The notes: generated by a model from the letters alone, not told the origin. 64,000 nucleotides of DNA from Antilocapra americana (GCA_007570785.1 ML664161.1:16644861-16708860); one strand, 5' to 3'. Counted from the stretch's first letter, positions 35,136 to 47,085 are shown. Numbers and translations: made by a program.

Positions 35136-35152
35136 TAACAGGCTGCTGTTTT

Positions 35153-36176
35153 AAGAAGCTTCCCAACTCAAATTCTTAAAGGAGCCTGCAGGAGGTATTC
35201 AGTGACCTTACAAAGCAGTAGGAGTTTGACTGACTTTTTGGAAGAATGAAAAAACTGAACATACTCAACTCATCTTCGAATCTATTGGGGAAAAGTAGAT
35301 GGATCCAGCAATCTCCTATAATTGCTTACTTGGCTAAATCGCTCAGGACTACAGGGATTTGCTATTTTATGAAATTAAAAGAAGGAACAATAGGAGCTAT
35401 TACCTAACTTTTGAAAAAGCAAAATGCCTGCAGGTTCTTAGTGCCCAGCAGGAAAGAGGTCATAATCAGTCTATTAGTCTTGCAGTAGTTAAAAGTTGCA
35501 TGCTTTGCGCATTGCTAGGTTTTGCATCAGCTATTTTCTCGCTTTCACACAAGGAGATTTCCCACATTATCTGGGAAAAGAGTTTAGGATCCCAAATGCT
35601 CATCTTTTAATTTAGGTCTCCTCATGGGAAAAATAGCTATTTCATAACAGAGATTCCAAAGAAATGTGGATCTAAAACCTCTGATTAGGGAGGTCTGAAA
35701 GACTATAAGCTATGCCAAAGGGTAGAGGTTAGAGGCAGACATCCTGCATGGAAAACCTTATGTTAGGCCATCCTATCTGTTAGTTTTAATGAGCGAGCAC
35801 TCTGTTAGGTGCAGGCTGCACAATGACTCAGTGGCACATTGAGTTTGAAAGGGAGATTTCAGGAGATTGAGGGTATTGCCATGGCAGACAACCCACCAGG
35901 GTTTCCTATCACACCATTTGCTGGGTGTCCTTCAAATATCAATAGCCCCCAAATATGAATGAGAAAAATTAGAAAATAAAGGAAAAAAACATACTCACGA
36001 GTTACTGAACCACTATTGGCCACATTTTGTCATATTTCCTTCTGGCAATTTCACTTTCATATATGTTCTTCATGTAATTATAATTACAGTATGCATACAG
36101 TTTTGCATTTACTTTTTTCAACATTGTAAATACTTTCCCACTTAAAAATAATATTTGTAATAAGCATTTTTAATAC
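35153..36176. other. Unassigned sequence
   Basis: No gene or repeat recognised. Confidence 0.4.
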
Positions 36177-36177
36177 A

Positions 36178-36462
36178 GATTTTATTTTCTTGGGCTTCAA
36201 AATCATTGCAAATGGTGACTGCAGCCATGGAAGAAAAAGCTATGACCAACCTAGACAGCATATTAAAAAGCAGAGACATTACTTTGCCAACAAAGAATTG
36301 ATGCTTTTGAACTGTCGTGTTGGAGAAGACTCTTGAGAGTCCCTTGGACTGCAAGGAGATGAAACCAGTCAATCTGAAAGGAAATCAATCCTAAATATTT
36401 ATTGGAAGAACTGATGCTGAAGTTCCAATACTTTGGCCACCTGATGCGAAGAACTGACACAC
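36178..36462 (+). mobile_element. BovB LINE, internally deleted fragment
   Basis: Sense BovB 3' coding region from 'ttttcttgggcttcaaaatc' to 'ctgatgcgaagaactgac'. At least two internal deletions are present: about 20 bases after 'ctgcagccatgg' (36231) and about 80 bases after 'ttgccaacaaag' (36296). The usual 3' tail is lost. Confidence 0.85.
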
Positions 36463-36464
36463 AG

Positions 36465-37934
36465 CATTCATTTAATAAATATTTATCAACTACCTGCTAG
36501 TAAAATGTTGTGTGTGTGTGTATGTTTGGTAGAGTGATTAAAAAAATGATTAGGTATAAATCTAATGTATCAAGAGTCTAGATGTTAGTAATGACTGTAT
36601 GGCTGAGTGAGTACATGTGGAAATGCTGTAGAAGTTGGCCTAAGGAAAGGTTATATACGGCAAGAACAACAAAGCATTTGTTACAATAACAAAGCATCTG
36701 TCAAACTAAAGTCATGCTCAAGGCAAAAGCATGTTTGAGTGATAGATGACAGCCTATCAATCAAAGTAAGTCCAATGGCCAGGGTAGGGCAGAGAGAGAC
36801 TTTCAGTCCTTTCTTTCCATATCAGACCTGCCTCTAATATCCACCCTTTTCTTAGCTCACCTACCTACTTGCTCCCTAAAAAATGAGGAGTTGCAGCCTA
36901 ATTCATGCGGGTCTTTTAAGGAATGAACTTATGTTCTACATTCTGTTTCTTGTTTTAAAGTGATAAGCAGGTCTAAACAGAGCCTGGCTAGGCAAACTAA
37001 ACTCTCATTTCTACCTCTTCTGCACATGCAAGTATTTGGATAAGTAAGCCTGGGTCTGATTTGCAGACCTAGTCATTTTTTTCCCTTCAGCCCTCAACCT
37101 CCTTAATTTTTATGGTCAGCTAGAAGTGGTGAGATTCCATGATTTAGATTTAGGGGAACTAGAACCTTGCAGTTTTTAAGCCTAACTAGTGTGGATTCCA
37201 CGTTTTACCAGTGCTTGCATAATTCAGATGTGTGGTATAATAGGTAAGCTTCTAACAGCTAGAATCAAATGTCAAAATGCTCTTTTTACATAATATCTAG
37301 TTTATAAAAATCCTGAGTTAGGAATGGGAAATATAATATATGTTGATTGGCAGAATGTTTGAGTTGGAAAAGTCCTTGGTTATGACTCAGTCCATTGTTC
37401 CTCACCCCTTTGGACCTTGAAACTTTCGAAAATTTCATGAAGGCTACGCCAATAAAATTTTTCAGACCTTATCAGGGCATTCCTATACCCACCATATGTC
37501 CATGAACATACCTCCTAATCTAGTCCAATCCCACCATTTCATGAATCTTGACACCAAGTCCAGATTTGTTCATCCACAAATGTTCATTGATCACCATCCA
37601 TGTGCCAACTATTTTGCTAATTGTAGGGAATATCAGGATAAATAATTTCTACTTTCTTTTCTCAGGAAATCTGGAGTTGGAACGAACTGCCTAAGGTGAT
37701 AAATATAAGTGGCAATGTGGGGTCTTTAAATTTCAAATCCAGTCTCTGAGGAAAACAAGGCTGGTAATCAGAAGAGTTCCAGCAAATAGTATTTTAGTAG
37801 ATATAATAAAATGTTAGAAAACTAGCAAAGACATTTAAATCTGCACATGTGGGAGAATGTCTGTGGGGAGCATGGAAACATCAAAAGCAAACTCCTCAAC
37901 TTGGGAGATGAAAATGCTTTTAACTGACTTATGG
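36465..37934. other. Unassigned sequence
   Basis: A short (TG)n run lies at about 36508-36521. No gene is seen. Parts at 36465-36500 and 37560-37650 may be MIR/L2 scraps. Confidence 0.4.
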
Positions 37935-38158
37935 TGGTGGTGTTCAGTCACTCAGTTTTGTCCAGCTTATTGCAACCCCATGGACTATAGCACTTCAGGC
38001 CTCCCTGTCCTTCTCTTCTCCAGGAGTTTGCTCAAACTAATGTCCAGTGAGTCAGTGATGCAATCCAACCATCTCATCCTCTGTTGTCCCCTTCTCTTCC
38101 TGCCCTCAATCTTTCCTCAATCAGGGTCTTTTCCAAAGAGGACTTCTCACATCAGGTA
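37935..38158 (-). mobile_element. BovB LINE 3' end fragment
   Basis: Antisense BovB: 'gttcagtcactcagttttgt', 'gatgcaatccaaccatctca' and 'agggtcttttccaaagagga'. About 220 bp, decayed. Confidence 0.85.
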
Positions 38159-38243
38159 ATGATTGCCTTACTCAGTAAAGTTGCCAGAAATTACTTATTT
38201 GTACACTTAAAATACATAAATTTTATAATGTAAAATATAATTT

Positions 38244-38688
38244 TGCATGAACTGTTCCCTTGGTATCTCTAATTCTCTTGAAGAGATCTATAGTTTTTCC
38301 CATTCTGTTGTTTTCCTCTATTTCTTTGCATTGATCACTGAGGAAGGCTTTCTTATCTCTCCTTGCTATTCTTTGGAACTCTGCATTCAGATGGGAATAT
38401 CTTTCCTTTTCTCCTTTGCTTTTCAATTCTCTTCTTTTCACAGCTATTTATAAGGCCTCCTCAAACAGCCATTTTGCTTTTTTGTATTTATTTTCCATGG
38501 AAATGGCCTTACTCCCTGTCTCCTGTACAATGTCACGAACCTCCGTCCACAGCTCATCAGGCACTCTGTCTATCAGATATAGTCCCTTAAATCTATTTCT
38601 CACTTCCACTGTATAATCATAAAGAATTTGATTTAGATCATATCTGAATGGTCTAGTGGTTTTCCCTACTTTCTTCAATTTAAGTCTG
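38244..38688 (-). mobile_element. BovB LINE, inverted 5' segment
   Basis: The internal BovB region is on the minus strand. Reading right to left it encodes 'KVGKTTRPFRYDLNQI', then 'KGEKERYSHLNAEFQRIARR', then 'RIRDTKGTVHAK'. The neighbouring plus-strand BovB begins about 50 bases further along the element, so this is the flipped 5' piece of one insertion. Confidence 0.88.
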
Positions 38689-40236
38689 AAGCAGAAAATA
38701 TTAAGAAGAGGTGGCTAGAATACACTGAAGAACTGTACAAAAAAGATCTTCATGACCCAGATAATCACGATGGTGTGATCGCTCAGCTAGAGCCAGATAT
38801 CCTGGAATGTGAAGTCAAATGGGCCTTAGGAAGCATCGCTATGAACAAAGCTAGTGGAGGTGATGGAATTCCAGTTGAGCTATTTCAAATCCTGAAAGAT
38901 GATGGTGTGATAGTGCTGCACTCAATATGCCAGAAAATTTGGACAACTCAGCAGAGGCCACAGGACTGGAAAAGGTCAGTTTTCATTCCAATTCCAAAGT
39001 CAATGCCAAAGAATGCACAATTTCACTCATCTCACACACCAGTAAAATAATGCTCCAAATTCTCCAAGCCAGGCTTCAGCAATTAATGAACTTCCAGATG
39101 TTCAAGCTGGTTTTAGAAAAGGCAGAGGAACCAGAGATCAAATTGCCAACATCCACTGGATTATCAAAAAAGCAAGAGAATTCCACAAAAACATCTACTT
39201 CTGCTTTATTGACTATGCCAAAGCCTTTGACTGTGTGGATCACAAGAAACTGTGGAAAATTCTGAAAGAGATGAAAATACCAGACCATCTGATTTGTCTC
39301 TTGAGAAACCTGTATGCAGGTCAGGAAGCAATAGTTAGAACTGGACATGGAACAACAGACTGGTTCCAAATAGGAAAAGGAGTACGTTAAGGCTGTATAT
39401 TCTCACCCTGCTTATTTTACTTATATGCAGAGTATATCATGAAAAATGCTAGGCTGGATGAAGCACAAGCTGGAATCAAGATTGCTGGGAGATATATCAA
39501 TAATCTCAGAAATGCAAATGATACCTACCACTCTTATGGCAGAAAGTAAAGAGGAACTAAAAACCCTCTTGATGAAAGTGAAAGAGGAGAGTGAAAAAGT
39601 TGGCTTAAAGCTCAACATTCAGAAAAGTAAGATTATGGCATCCGGTCCCATCACTTCATGGCAAATAGATGAGGAAACAGTGGAAAGTGTCAGGCTATTT
39701 TTTTGGGTTCCAAAGTCACTGTAGATGGTGATTGCAGCCATGAAATTAAAAGACGCTTACTCCTTGGAAGGAAAGTTATGACCAACCTAGACAGCATATT
39801 AAAAAGCAGAGATATTACTTTGTCATCAAAGGTCCATTTAGTGAAGGCTATGGTTTTTCCAGTAGTCATGTATGGATGTGACAGTTGGATGATGAAGACA
39901 GCTGGGTGCCCAAGAATTGATGCTTTTGAACTGTGGTGTTGGAGAAGACTCTTGAGAATCCCTTGGACTGCATTAAGATCTAATCATTCCATCCTAAGGG
40001 AGATCAATCCTGGGTGTTCATTGGAAGGACTGATGTTGAAGCTGAAACTCCAATAGTTTGGCCACCTCATGCAAGGGGACAACAGAGGATGAGATGGCTG
40101 GATGGCATCACTGACTCAATGAACATGGGCTTGGGTAGACTCCAGGAGATGGTGATGGACAGGGAGGCCTGGCATGCTGCGATTCATGGGGTCGCACAGA
40201 GTCAGACACGAGTGAGTGACTGAACTGAACTGAATT
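38689..40236 (+). mobile_element. BovB LINE, 3' segment
   Basis: Sense BovB from 'gaagcagaaaatattaagaa' through the RT to the tail 'gagtgactgaactgaactga'. RT remnants at 38775-39050 and 39446-39724 include 'LEPDILECEVKWALGSI'. The usual YADD is damaged here ('aatgcaaatgatacctacc' near 39512-39530). The C-terminal part is at 39703-40223. Several frameshifts and a stop after 'FQIGKGVR' (TAA at 39388-39390). Confidence 0.92.
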
Positions 40237-40239
40237 GGA

Positions 40240-40825
40240 ACTGTAACTCATAAAGCTGTTAAAATATATTTTGTGAATTCTGACATGTAAAAAGCTTTGA
40301 AATTTCCACTGCAATTCTCACAAGAAAAGCACTGAACAAGTTGGAAAAACAATGAAATTTTTTAGATCCATCAAATAATTGAAATTATAGAGCAAACTGT
40401 CTTCCTAAAATCCAAGGAACTGGTGAATACAGAAAACCAGAGCTGAGATCAATTTACCTGAAACAGAAGCCACTGCAGCCTCTAATGGGAAAGAACATAC
40501 AAATGGTAATTTTTATGAGTTTCTGGTGACTGGGTCTGGACTAGCTTGAGTTAAAAACTCCTAAGAGCCTGGTCTTAGACAGATTGCCACACTTTCATCA
40601 ACTTTATCTCTAGGAATCTCAGCGGGTTCTTGTCTAAAAGATGAGAGTAAAACTCCCTTCTCTCTTAAGAGCTGGAGGAAGGGAAATGTAACCATTTTGA
40701 AATATGCTCAGAGTGCCTACCTTACAAAATCTGCCTTTCAAGGGAAATTATGTAACCAGAGTATTATGTGACCTAAAGAATGGGCAACTAGCCAGATCCA
40801 GCATCCTCTAACTTTCCTATCACAA
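40240..40825. other. Unassigned sequence
   Basis: Nothing recognised. Confidence 0.4.
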
Positions 40826-40916
40826 GTAAAACCACTCAGTTGCTTCAGACTCTGTGACCCCATGGCCTGTAGCCCGCCAGGCTGCTCTGTCCATGGGATT
40901 TTCCATGCAAGATTAC
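40826..40916 (-). mobile_element. Bov-tA SINE fragment
   Basis: Antisense 3' half of Bov-tA: 'ctcagttgcttcagactctg' and 'gtagcccgccaggctgctct'. Confidence 0.8.
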
Positions 40917-41635
40917 CTATGGTTGATTCTTGTTGATGTTTGACAGAAAACAACAAAATTCTATAAAGCATTTATCCTTCAATTAAAAAAATAAATAAAT
41001 TAAAAGAGAAGCACCTAGAAATGAAAGAAAAACCACTTCATCAATGAATCTTAACCTAAAGGAAAATAAAACTGAATAAACATCCTGAAAATAGCAGATG
41101 TGAAGAAAGGGGAAAAAATTAGAGAAAAAGATAAAAATAACTCTAGAGAATAAATTTTCTAGAATTCTATTGTTACAAAGTTTGCAACCAGGAAATACTA
41201 ATGCATGATATTAAAAGCCACAGTGTTTTTTTCTGTTGGAGAAGAAGGAAATACTAATGAGGTGTTAGTAATACTGTACTTCTCACCCATTTAGGTTCAC
41301 TCCATGATAATTTATTGACACACTGATCATGATTTGTACACTTTTCTGTTGTGTTTTGTTTCCATAAAAAGATGAACATAACTGTTATTTATTTATAAAA
41401 ATAACTTATTTTATTTATAAAAAGATAAACTATTATTTCATGAATACAATACATTTTAAATGAGGATATTAATGTTAATATTTTCTATTCTATACATTTC
41501 ATGGTTTTTTTTTCCCTGATAATTTTTTGTTCTTATGCTTTGATCAAGTCTTCTTCAAATGTCTGGCATCTCTTGGTTGTTCACATGCATTTTAGACTAT
41601 GGTAACAAAAAGTGTGTTTAGAATAAAAAGAAAAA
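40917..41635. other. Unassigned AT-rich sequence
   Basis: A-rich and T-rich runs; no gene or repeat recognised. Confidence 0.4.
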
Positions 41636-41751
41636 AGAATACTGGAGTGAGTTGCCATGCCCTCCTCCACGGAATCTTCCCCATCAAGAGACAGAACACT
41701 GTCTCCTGCATTGCAGGTGCATTCTTTACTGGTGAATCACCAGGGAAGCCA
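41636..41751 (-). mobile_element. Bov-tA SINE fragment
   Basis: Antisense 5' half of Bov-tA: 'gaatactggagtgagttgcc', 'gtctcctgcattgcaggtgc' and 'tgaatcaccagggaagcc'. It complements the half missing from the fragment at 40826, but is a separate insertion. Confidence 0.82.
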
Positions 41752-42089
41752 ATCACGAATAAGGGGGAAAGGGAAAAAAACAACAACAACTAAGAAAATT
41801 AAGATGCACTACTGAAGCATTTAGTGTTTAGAAACACTAAAAAAGAAAATGAGACTTTAGTATAAGATTATAGAAAAGTGTCTCCACTATACCTCACTAT
41901 CACATCAGTAGTATTCCAGTATAGTATCAGTGGATTACAACTGAGAAAACTATAAGACAGAGATGCAATTTAAAAAGAAACAGTCTTAGTTAAGCACAAG
42001 GACAAATGGGTATTTAAAAAAAACACACATATGAAAACTAGAGGGAACTGAAGCCTCTGGCACCTACAGCTACAGCAAACATTAAACAC

Positions 42090-42722
42090 AGCCTACTTCC
42101 TAGGCAAATTATGATAAAACCTCACACCCAAAGCCTTGTAACTCTGTTCCTATTAGTATAGGCATCATGTCAGGCTTTCACCAAAAAATTACTGGGTATA
42201 CTAAAAGACAAAGAAAAGCATATTCTGAAGAGATAAAGCAAACATCAGAACCAGACTCATATATGGCATAGGTTTTGGAATTATTAGGCAGAAAATTTAG
42301 AATAACTTTCAATAATATATTAAAGACTAATGAAAAAAGTGAATGATATGTATGACAAGATAAATAAGTAGAGGAATGAAAATTCTAAGAAAAAATCAAA
42401 GGCAAATGCTAGAAAACAAAAACTGTGGATAGAATGAAGAAACGGCTTCATTAGACTGAATGGGCTTATTATTAGACTGAACACTTCAAGAAAAAAATTG
42501 ATGATTTTAAAGATAGATCAGTAGAAATTTCCCAAACTGAAATGTAGAGGAAAAAAAACAAAAAAATAGGAAACAGAATATGCAAGAACTGTAGTACATA
42601 TAAGAAGGGGGTTAATAAATGTTATGGAAAGAGAGGAAATAGAGAAGGAACAGATTTGTTTAAAGTGATAATGGCTGTAAATTTTTCAAAGTTGACAGAG
42701 GTCAAACTACAGATATAGGAAG
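42090..42722 (+). repeat. Ancient LINE-1: 5' region and ORF1
   Basis: 'aaagcaaacatcagaaccag', 'catatatggcataggttttg' and 'attattagactgaacacttc' match the region around ORF1 of old mammalian L1. The frame is destroyed. It continues at 44081 after a BovB insertion complex. The left edge is approximate. Confidence 0.7.
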
Positions 42723-43368
42723 CTCAGTTCAGCGCAGTTCAGTCGTGCAGTCATGTCCAACTCTTTGTGACCCCATGGACTGCAGCATGCTAGGCTTCCC
42801 TGTCCACCACCAAATCCCAGAGCCTACTCAAACTCATGTCTGTCATGTCGGTGGTGCCATCCAACCATCTCATCCTCTGTGGTCTCCTTCTCCATCTTTC
42901 CCAGTATCAGGGTCTTTACCAATGAGTCAGTTTTTCACATTGGGTGGCCAAAGTATCAGAGTTTCAGTTTCAGTATCAGTCCTTCCAATGAATATTCAGG
43001 ACTGATCTACTTTAGAATGGACTGGTTGGATCTCCTTGCAGTCCAAGGGACTCTCAAGAGTCTTCTCCAACACCACAGTTCAAAAGCATCAATTCTTTAG
43101 TACTCAGTTTTCTTTACAGTCCAACTCTCACATCCACACATGACCAGTGGAAAAACCATAGCCTTGACTAGATGGACCTTTGTTGCTAAAGTAATGTCTC
43201 TGCTTTTTAATATGCTGTCTAGGTTGGTCATAACTTTCTTTCCAAGGAGCAAACAGTTTTTAATTTCATGGCTACAGTCACCATCTGCAGTGATTTTGGA
43301 GCCCAAGAAAATAAAATCTCTCACTGTTTGCATTGTTTCCTCATCTATTTGCCATGAAGTGATGGGAC
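42723..43368 (-). mobile_element. BovB LINE (outer copy), 3' part
   Basis: Antisense BovB running from the tail 'cagttcagcgcagttcag' to 'gccatgaagtgatgggac', where a second BovB has inserted. It resumes at 44033. A C-terminal frame of 92 codons is still open at 43097-43375. Confidence 0.92.
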
Positions 43369-44032
43369 TCAACATTCAGAAAACTAAGATCATAGCATCT
43401 GGTCCCATCACTTTGTGGCAAATAGATGGGGAAACACTGTTATTTTATTGGGCTCAAAAATCATTGCAGATGGTGACTGCAGCCATGAAACTAAAAGACG
43501 CTTGCTCCTGGGAAGAAAAGTTATGACCAACCTAGACAGCATATTAAAAAGCAGAGACACTGTTTTGCCAACAAAGGTCCATCTAGTCAAAGCTATGGTT
43601 TTTCCAGTAGTCATGTATGGATGTGAGAGTTGGACTGTAAAGAAAATTGAGTACTAAAGAATTTATGCTTTTGAACTGTGGTATTGGAAAAGACTCTTGA
43701 GAGTCCCTTGGACTGCAAGGAGATCCAACCAGTCCATCCTAAAGGAAATTGGTCCTGAATAATTATTGGAAGGACTGATGCTGAAGCTTAAAATCCAATA
43801 CTTTGGCCACCTGATGTGAAGAACTGATTAATTTGAAAAAATCCTGATGCTGGGAATGATTGAAGGCAGGTGGAGACGGGGATTACAGAGGATGAAAGAG
43901 GTGGATGGCATCACCGACTCAATGGACATACGTTTGAGTTAGCTCTGGGAGTTGGCGATGGACAGGGAGGCCTGGCGTGCTGAGTCCATGGAGTTGTAAA
44001 GAGTCGGACATGACTGAGCAACTGAACTGAAC
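43369..44032 (+). mobile_element. BovB LINE inserted inside another BovB
   Basis: Sense, 5'-truncated BovB of about 665 bp from 'caacattcagaaaactaaga' to 'gagcaactgaactga'. The TSD 'tgatgggac' (43360-43368 and 44033-44041) is taken from the outer, antisense BovB. That orders the two insertions. The C-terminal coding frame is broken. Confidence 0.92.
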
Positions 44033-44080
44033 TGATGGGACCAGATGCCATGATCTTCATTTTCTGAATGTTGAGTTTTT
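44033..44080 (-). mobile_element. BovB LINE (outer copy), remainder
   Basis: 'ccagatgccatgatcttcat' and 'tctgaatgttgagttttt' continue the antisense copy of 42723-43368 without loss. Confidence 0.88.
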
Positions 44081-46027
44081 GATAGGAAGTTCATGGAAAA
44101 CCAAACAAGATAAGTATCAAAAAATAACTGCATCTAGACATACCATATTCAAACTTCGGAAAATCAGAAACAAGAGAAAAATCTTGAAAGAAGCCAGACT
44201 AAATTAACATTTTACCTAAAAGGAGCAAAAGTCAGGGTGACATCTGATGTGTAGTCAGGAATCATGAAAATAATATGGGAGGGGAGTGAAATATTTTAAA
44301 GGTTTAAAGAAAAACTATCAGTATTAAAAATGTCTATGTCCAGTGACTTTATCATTCAAAGGTAAAGGAGAAATGAAGGCTTTTCAGATAAATAAAAAAG
44401 TGACGGAATTCACCAGTACACTTACCCTGTAATAATTACTAACAGTTCTTCAGAGAGAAACAAAATAATATAGGGTGAAATTCAGATATACAAAACAAAA
44501 GGAAGATCATCAGAGAAGAAATGAAAGAAAAGTAAAATAATTTATTTTTGAATTCTTTTTTTGAGGTATAATTGACATATAACTTTCTAATCTTTAATTG
44601 ATATAATAGATTACAGTTTATTCAAAGAGGTAACAGCAATTATGTTTTGGGTAATTATAGCATATATACAGGGGAAATGAATGACAGCAATGTTTTAAGG
44701 TATAGGTGAGAAGAATTGGGAATACCCTGTAATAAGCTATCTGCACTACCTGTGAAGTGGTAATGTGCTACTTCAAAGTAGAATTAAATTATTTTTAAAT
44801 GTATTTTGCAAGCTGTAATACAACTTCTAAAAAGTTTTAAACAAGTATAATTGATATGCTACAAGAGGAGAGAAAATAGAATAATATAAAATGTTCAATT
44901 AAAATCACAGAGGGCAGTTAAAGGGGGAGATAAGAAACAAAGAAGAGTGGAATAGATACTAATACAACTATATCAATAATTGACTAAAATGTGAATAGCA
45001 TAAATGCATCAAAAGACAAAGATTGTTTTAAAAAATACCAACACTTAAAAAAATTACCAAGTATATGTTGTCTACAAGAAGTCCACTTTAGATATGCACA
45101 TACAGATAGATTAAAGGAATAGAGAAAAAGATACCATATTAATACCAATCAAATTAAAGCTGGAGAAGTAATTTTGGACAATGTGAACTTCAGGAAAAAA
45201 TGTATTTATCAGATAAAGGGGGACATTATATAATGATGAAGGGGTTGATTCTGTAAGAAGATATCCCAATGCTTAATGTGCATCACTTAACAATACAGAC
45301 TCAAAATACATGAAGCAAAACCCAATAGAATGTAAGGAGAAGCAAGTAAATTCACCATTGTAGTCAAAGATTTCAGTACCACTCTTTCAGTAGCTGACAG
45401 ATCCCATAGGCAGAAAAACAGCAAGAATATGGTTCAAATGAACAGTATCATCAATCAACATTTATAGAGGACTTCATACAATAGAAGACTACACACTGTT
45501 CTTGAACTCATAGGAAACATTCATCAAGAAAACTACATTCTGGACCATAAAACACATCTTCATAAATTTAAAGAACAGAAATCATACAAAGCATGCTCTC
45601 AGAACACAATGGAATTAAACTAGAAATCAATAACAGAAAGATAGCTGGAAAAATCCAAATAATTGGAGATTTAATAATATAATTACAAATATCAAGTGGA
45701 TGGAAGAAAAAGTCATGACGTAAATTTAAAATATATTTAAAACTAAGTATCAAAATTGTGGGAGAAAGCAAAAGTAGTGCTTACAGGGAAACTTATGGCA
45801 CTGAATGAATATAATAAAAGAATAAAGATTTAAAATGAAAATCTAAAGTTCTACTTTAGGAAACTAGAGTAAGAAAAGCAGTTTAAGCAAAAGCAAGTAC
45901 AAGAAAAGAAATAATGAAGATTAGAAGAAATCCAAGTTGAAAACCAGAAATCAAAGAAACCAAATCTGCTTCTCTGAAAAGATAAACAAAATTGATAAAT
46001 CTTCGCCAGTCTAACCAAGAAAAAAGA
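44081..46027 (+). repeat. Ancient LINE-1: ORF1 end and ORF2 start
   Basis: Continues 42090-42722. 'accatattcaaacttcggaa' and 'atcttgaaagaagccagact' mark the end of ORF1. 'ttgtctacaagaagtccact', 'ccatattaataccaatcaaa' and 'catcaatcaacatttataga' mark the endonuclease part of ORF2. 'gataaacaaaattgataaat' lies just before the break. Heavily decayed L1M-type. It is interrupted at 46027 by SINE insertions. Confidence 0.75.
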
Positions 46028-46220
46028 AGTGAAGTGAAAGTCACTCAGTCATGTCCAACTCTTTGTGACCCAATGGACTATACAGTCCATGGAATTCTCT
46101 AGGCCAGAATACTGGAGTTGGTTGCTATGCCCTCCTGCAGGGAATCTTCCCAACCCAGGTCTCTCACACTGCAGGTGATTCTTTACAAGTTGTTGCCACC
46201 AGGGAAGCCCAAGAATACTA
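46028..46220 (-). mobile_element. Bov-tA SINE, first unit of a dimer
   Basis: Antisense Bov-tA ('agtcactcagtcatgtccaa', 'cagaatactggagttggttg', 'ccaccagggaagccc'). It is immediately followed by the start of another unit ('agaatacta') that BovB later split. The pair sits in the ancient L1 with TSD 'aagaaaaaaga' (46017-46027 and 47084-47094). Confidence 0.87.
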
Positions 46221-46228
46221 GAATGGGT

Positions 46229-47011
46229 TCAGTTCAGTTCAGTTCAGTTGCTCAGTTGTGTCTGACTCTTTGTGACCCCATGGACTGGAGTACACCAGTC
46301 CTCCCTGTCCATTACCAACTCCTGGAGCTTACTCAAACTCATGTCCATTGAATTGGTGATGGCATCTAACCATCTCTTCCTCTGTCATCCCCTTATCCTA
46401 CCATCTTCAATCTTTTCCTCATCAAGGTCTTTTCCAATGAGTTAGTTCTTCCCATAAGGTGGCCAAAGTTTTGGATTTTCAGCTTCAGCACCAGTCCTTC
46501 CAATGAATATTCAGGACTGATTTCCTTTAGGATGGACTGGTTGGATCTCCTTGCTGTCCAAGAGACTCTCAAGAATCTTCTCCAACACCACAGTTCAAAA
46601 GCATCAATTCTTCGGCACTCGGCTTTCTTTATAGTCCAACTCTCACATCCATATACGACTACTGGAAAAACCATAGCTTTGACTAGATGGACCTTTGTTG
46701 GCAAAGTAATGTCTCTGCTTTTTAATATGCTGTCTAGTTTGGTCATAACGTTTCTTCCAAGGAATAAGTGTGCTTTATTTATGGCTGCAGTCACCATCTG
46801 CAGTGATTTTTGAGCCCGATAAAATAAAGTCTGTCACTTTTTCCATTGTTTCCCCACCTATTTGCCATGAAGTGTTGGGACCAGATGCCATGATCTTCAT
46901 TTCCTGAATGTTGAGTTTTAAGCCAACTTTTTCACTCTCCTCTTTCACTTTCATCAGGAGGCTCTTTAGTTCTTCGCTTTCTGCCATAAGGGTGGTGTCA
47001 TCTGCATATCT
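46229..47011 (-). mobile_element. BovB LINE inside a SINE
   Basis: Antisense BovB of about 783 bp, from the 'ttcagttcagttcagttcag' tail to the YADD-coding region ('ggtggtgtcatctgcatatc'). The TSD 'gaatgggt' (46221-46228 and 47012-47019) comes from the split Bov-tA unit. The C-terminal frame is open over 134 codons at 46393-46797, but broken elsewhere. Confidence 0.92.
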
Positions 47012-47083
47012 GAATGGGTAGGCTATCCCTTCTCCAGGGGATCTTCCCAACCCAGGAATTGAACCGGGTCTCCTGCATTGCAG
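47012..47083 (-). mobile_element. Bov-tA SINE, second unit (remainder)
   Basis: 'cccttctccaggggatcttc', 'ggaattgaaccgggtctcct' and 'gcattgcag' finish the antisense Bov-tA unit started at 46211-46228. Confidence 0.87.
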
Positions 47084-47085
47084 AA

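Larger units (their letters stand above)
32650..35152. repeat. 17-bp TSD pair around the inverted L1
   Basis: 'taacaggctgctgtttt' occurs at 32650-32666 and again at 35136-35152. It delimits a single L1 insertion of 2469 bases as assembled, including the gap. Confidence 0.92.

Noticed and set aside
34292..35179. 295-codon ORF as a host gene
   Set aside because: It is L1 ORF2 sequence with the FADD box, part of the 5'-truncated, inverted L1.
47012..47083. Chimeric SINE-BovB retrotranscript made by template switching
   Set aside because: The Bov-tA piece continues on the other side of the BovB (46211-46228) and the BovB has a 'gaatgggt' duplication, so simple insertion into a SINE is enough.
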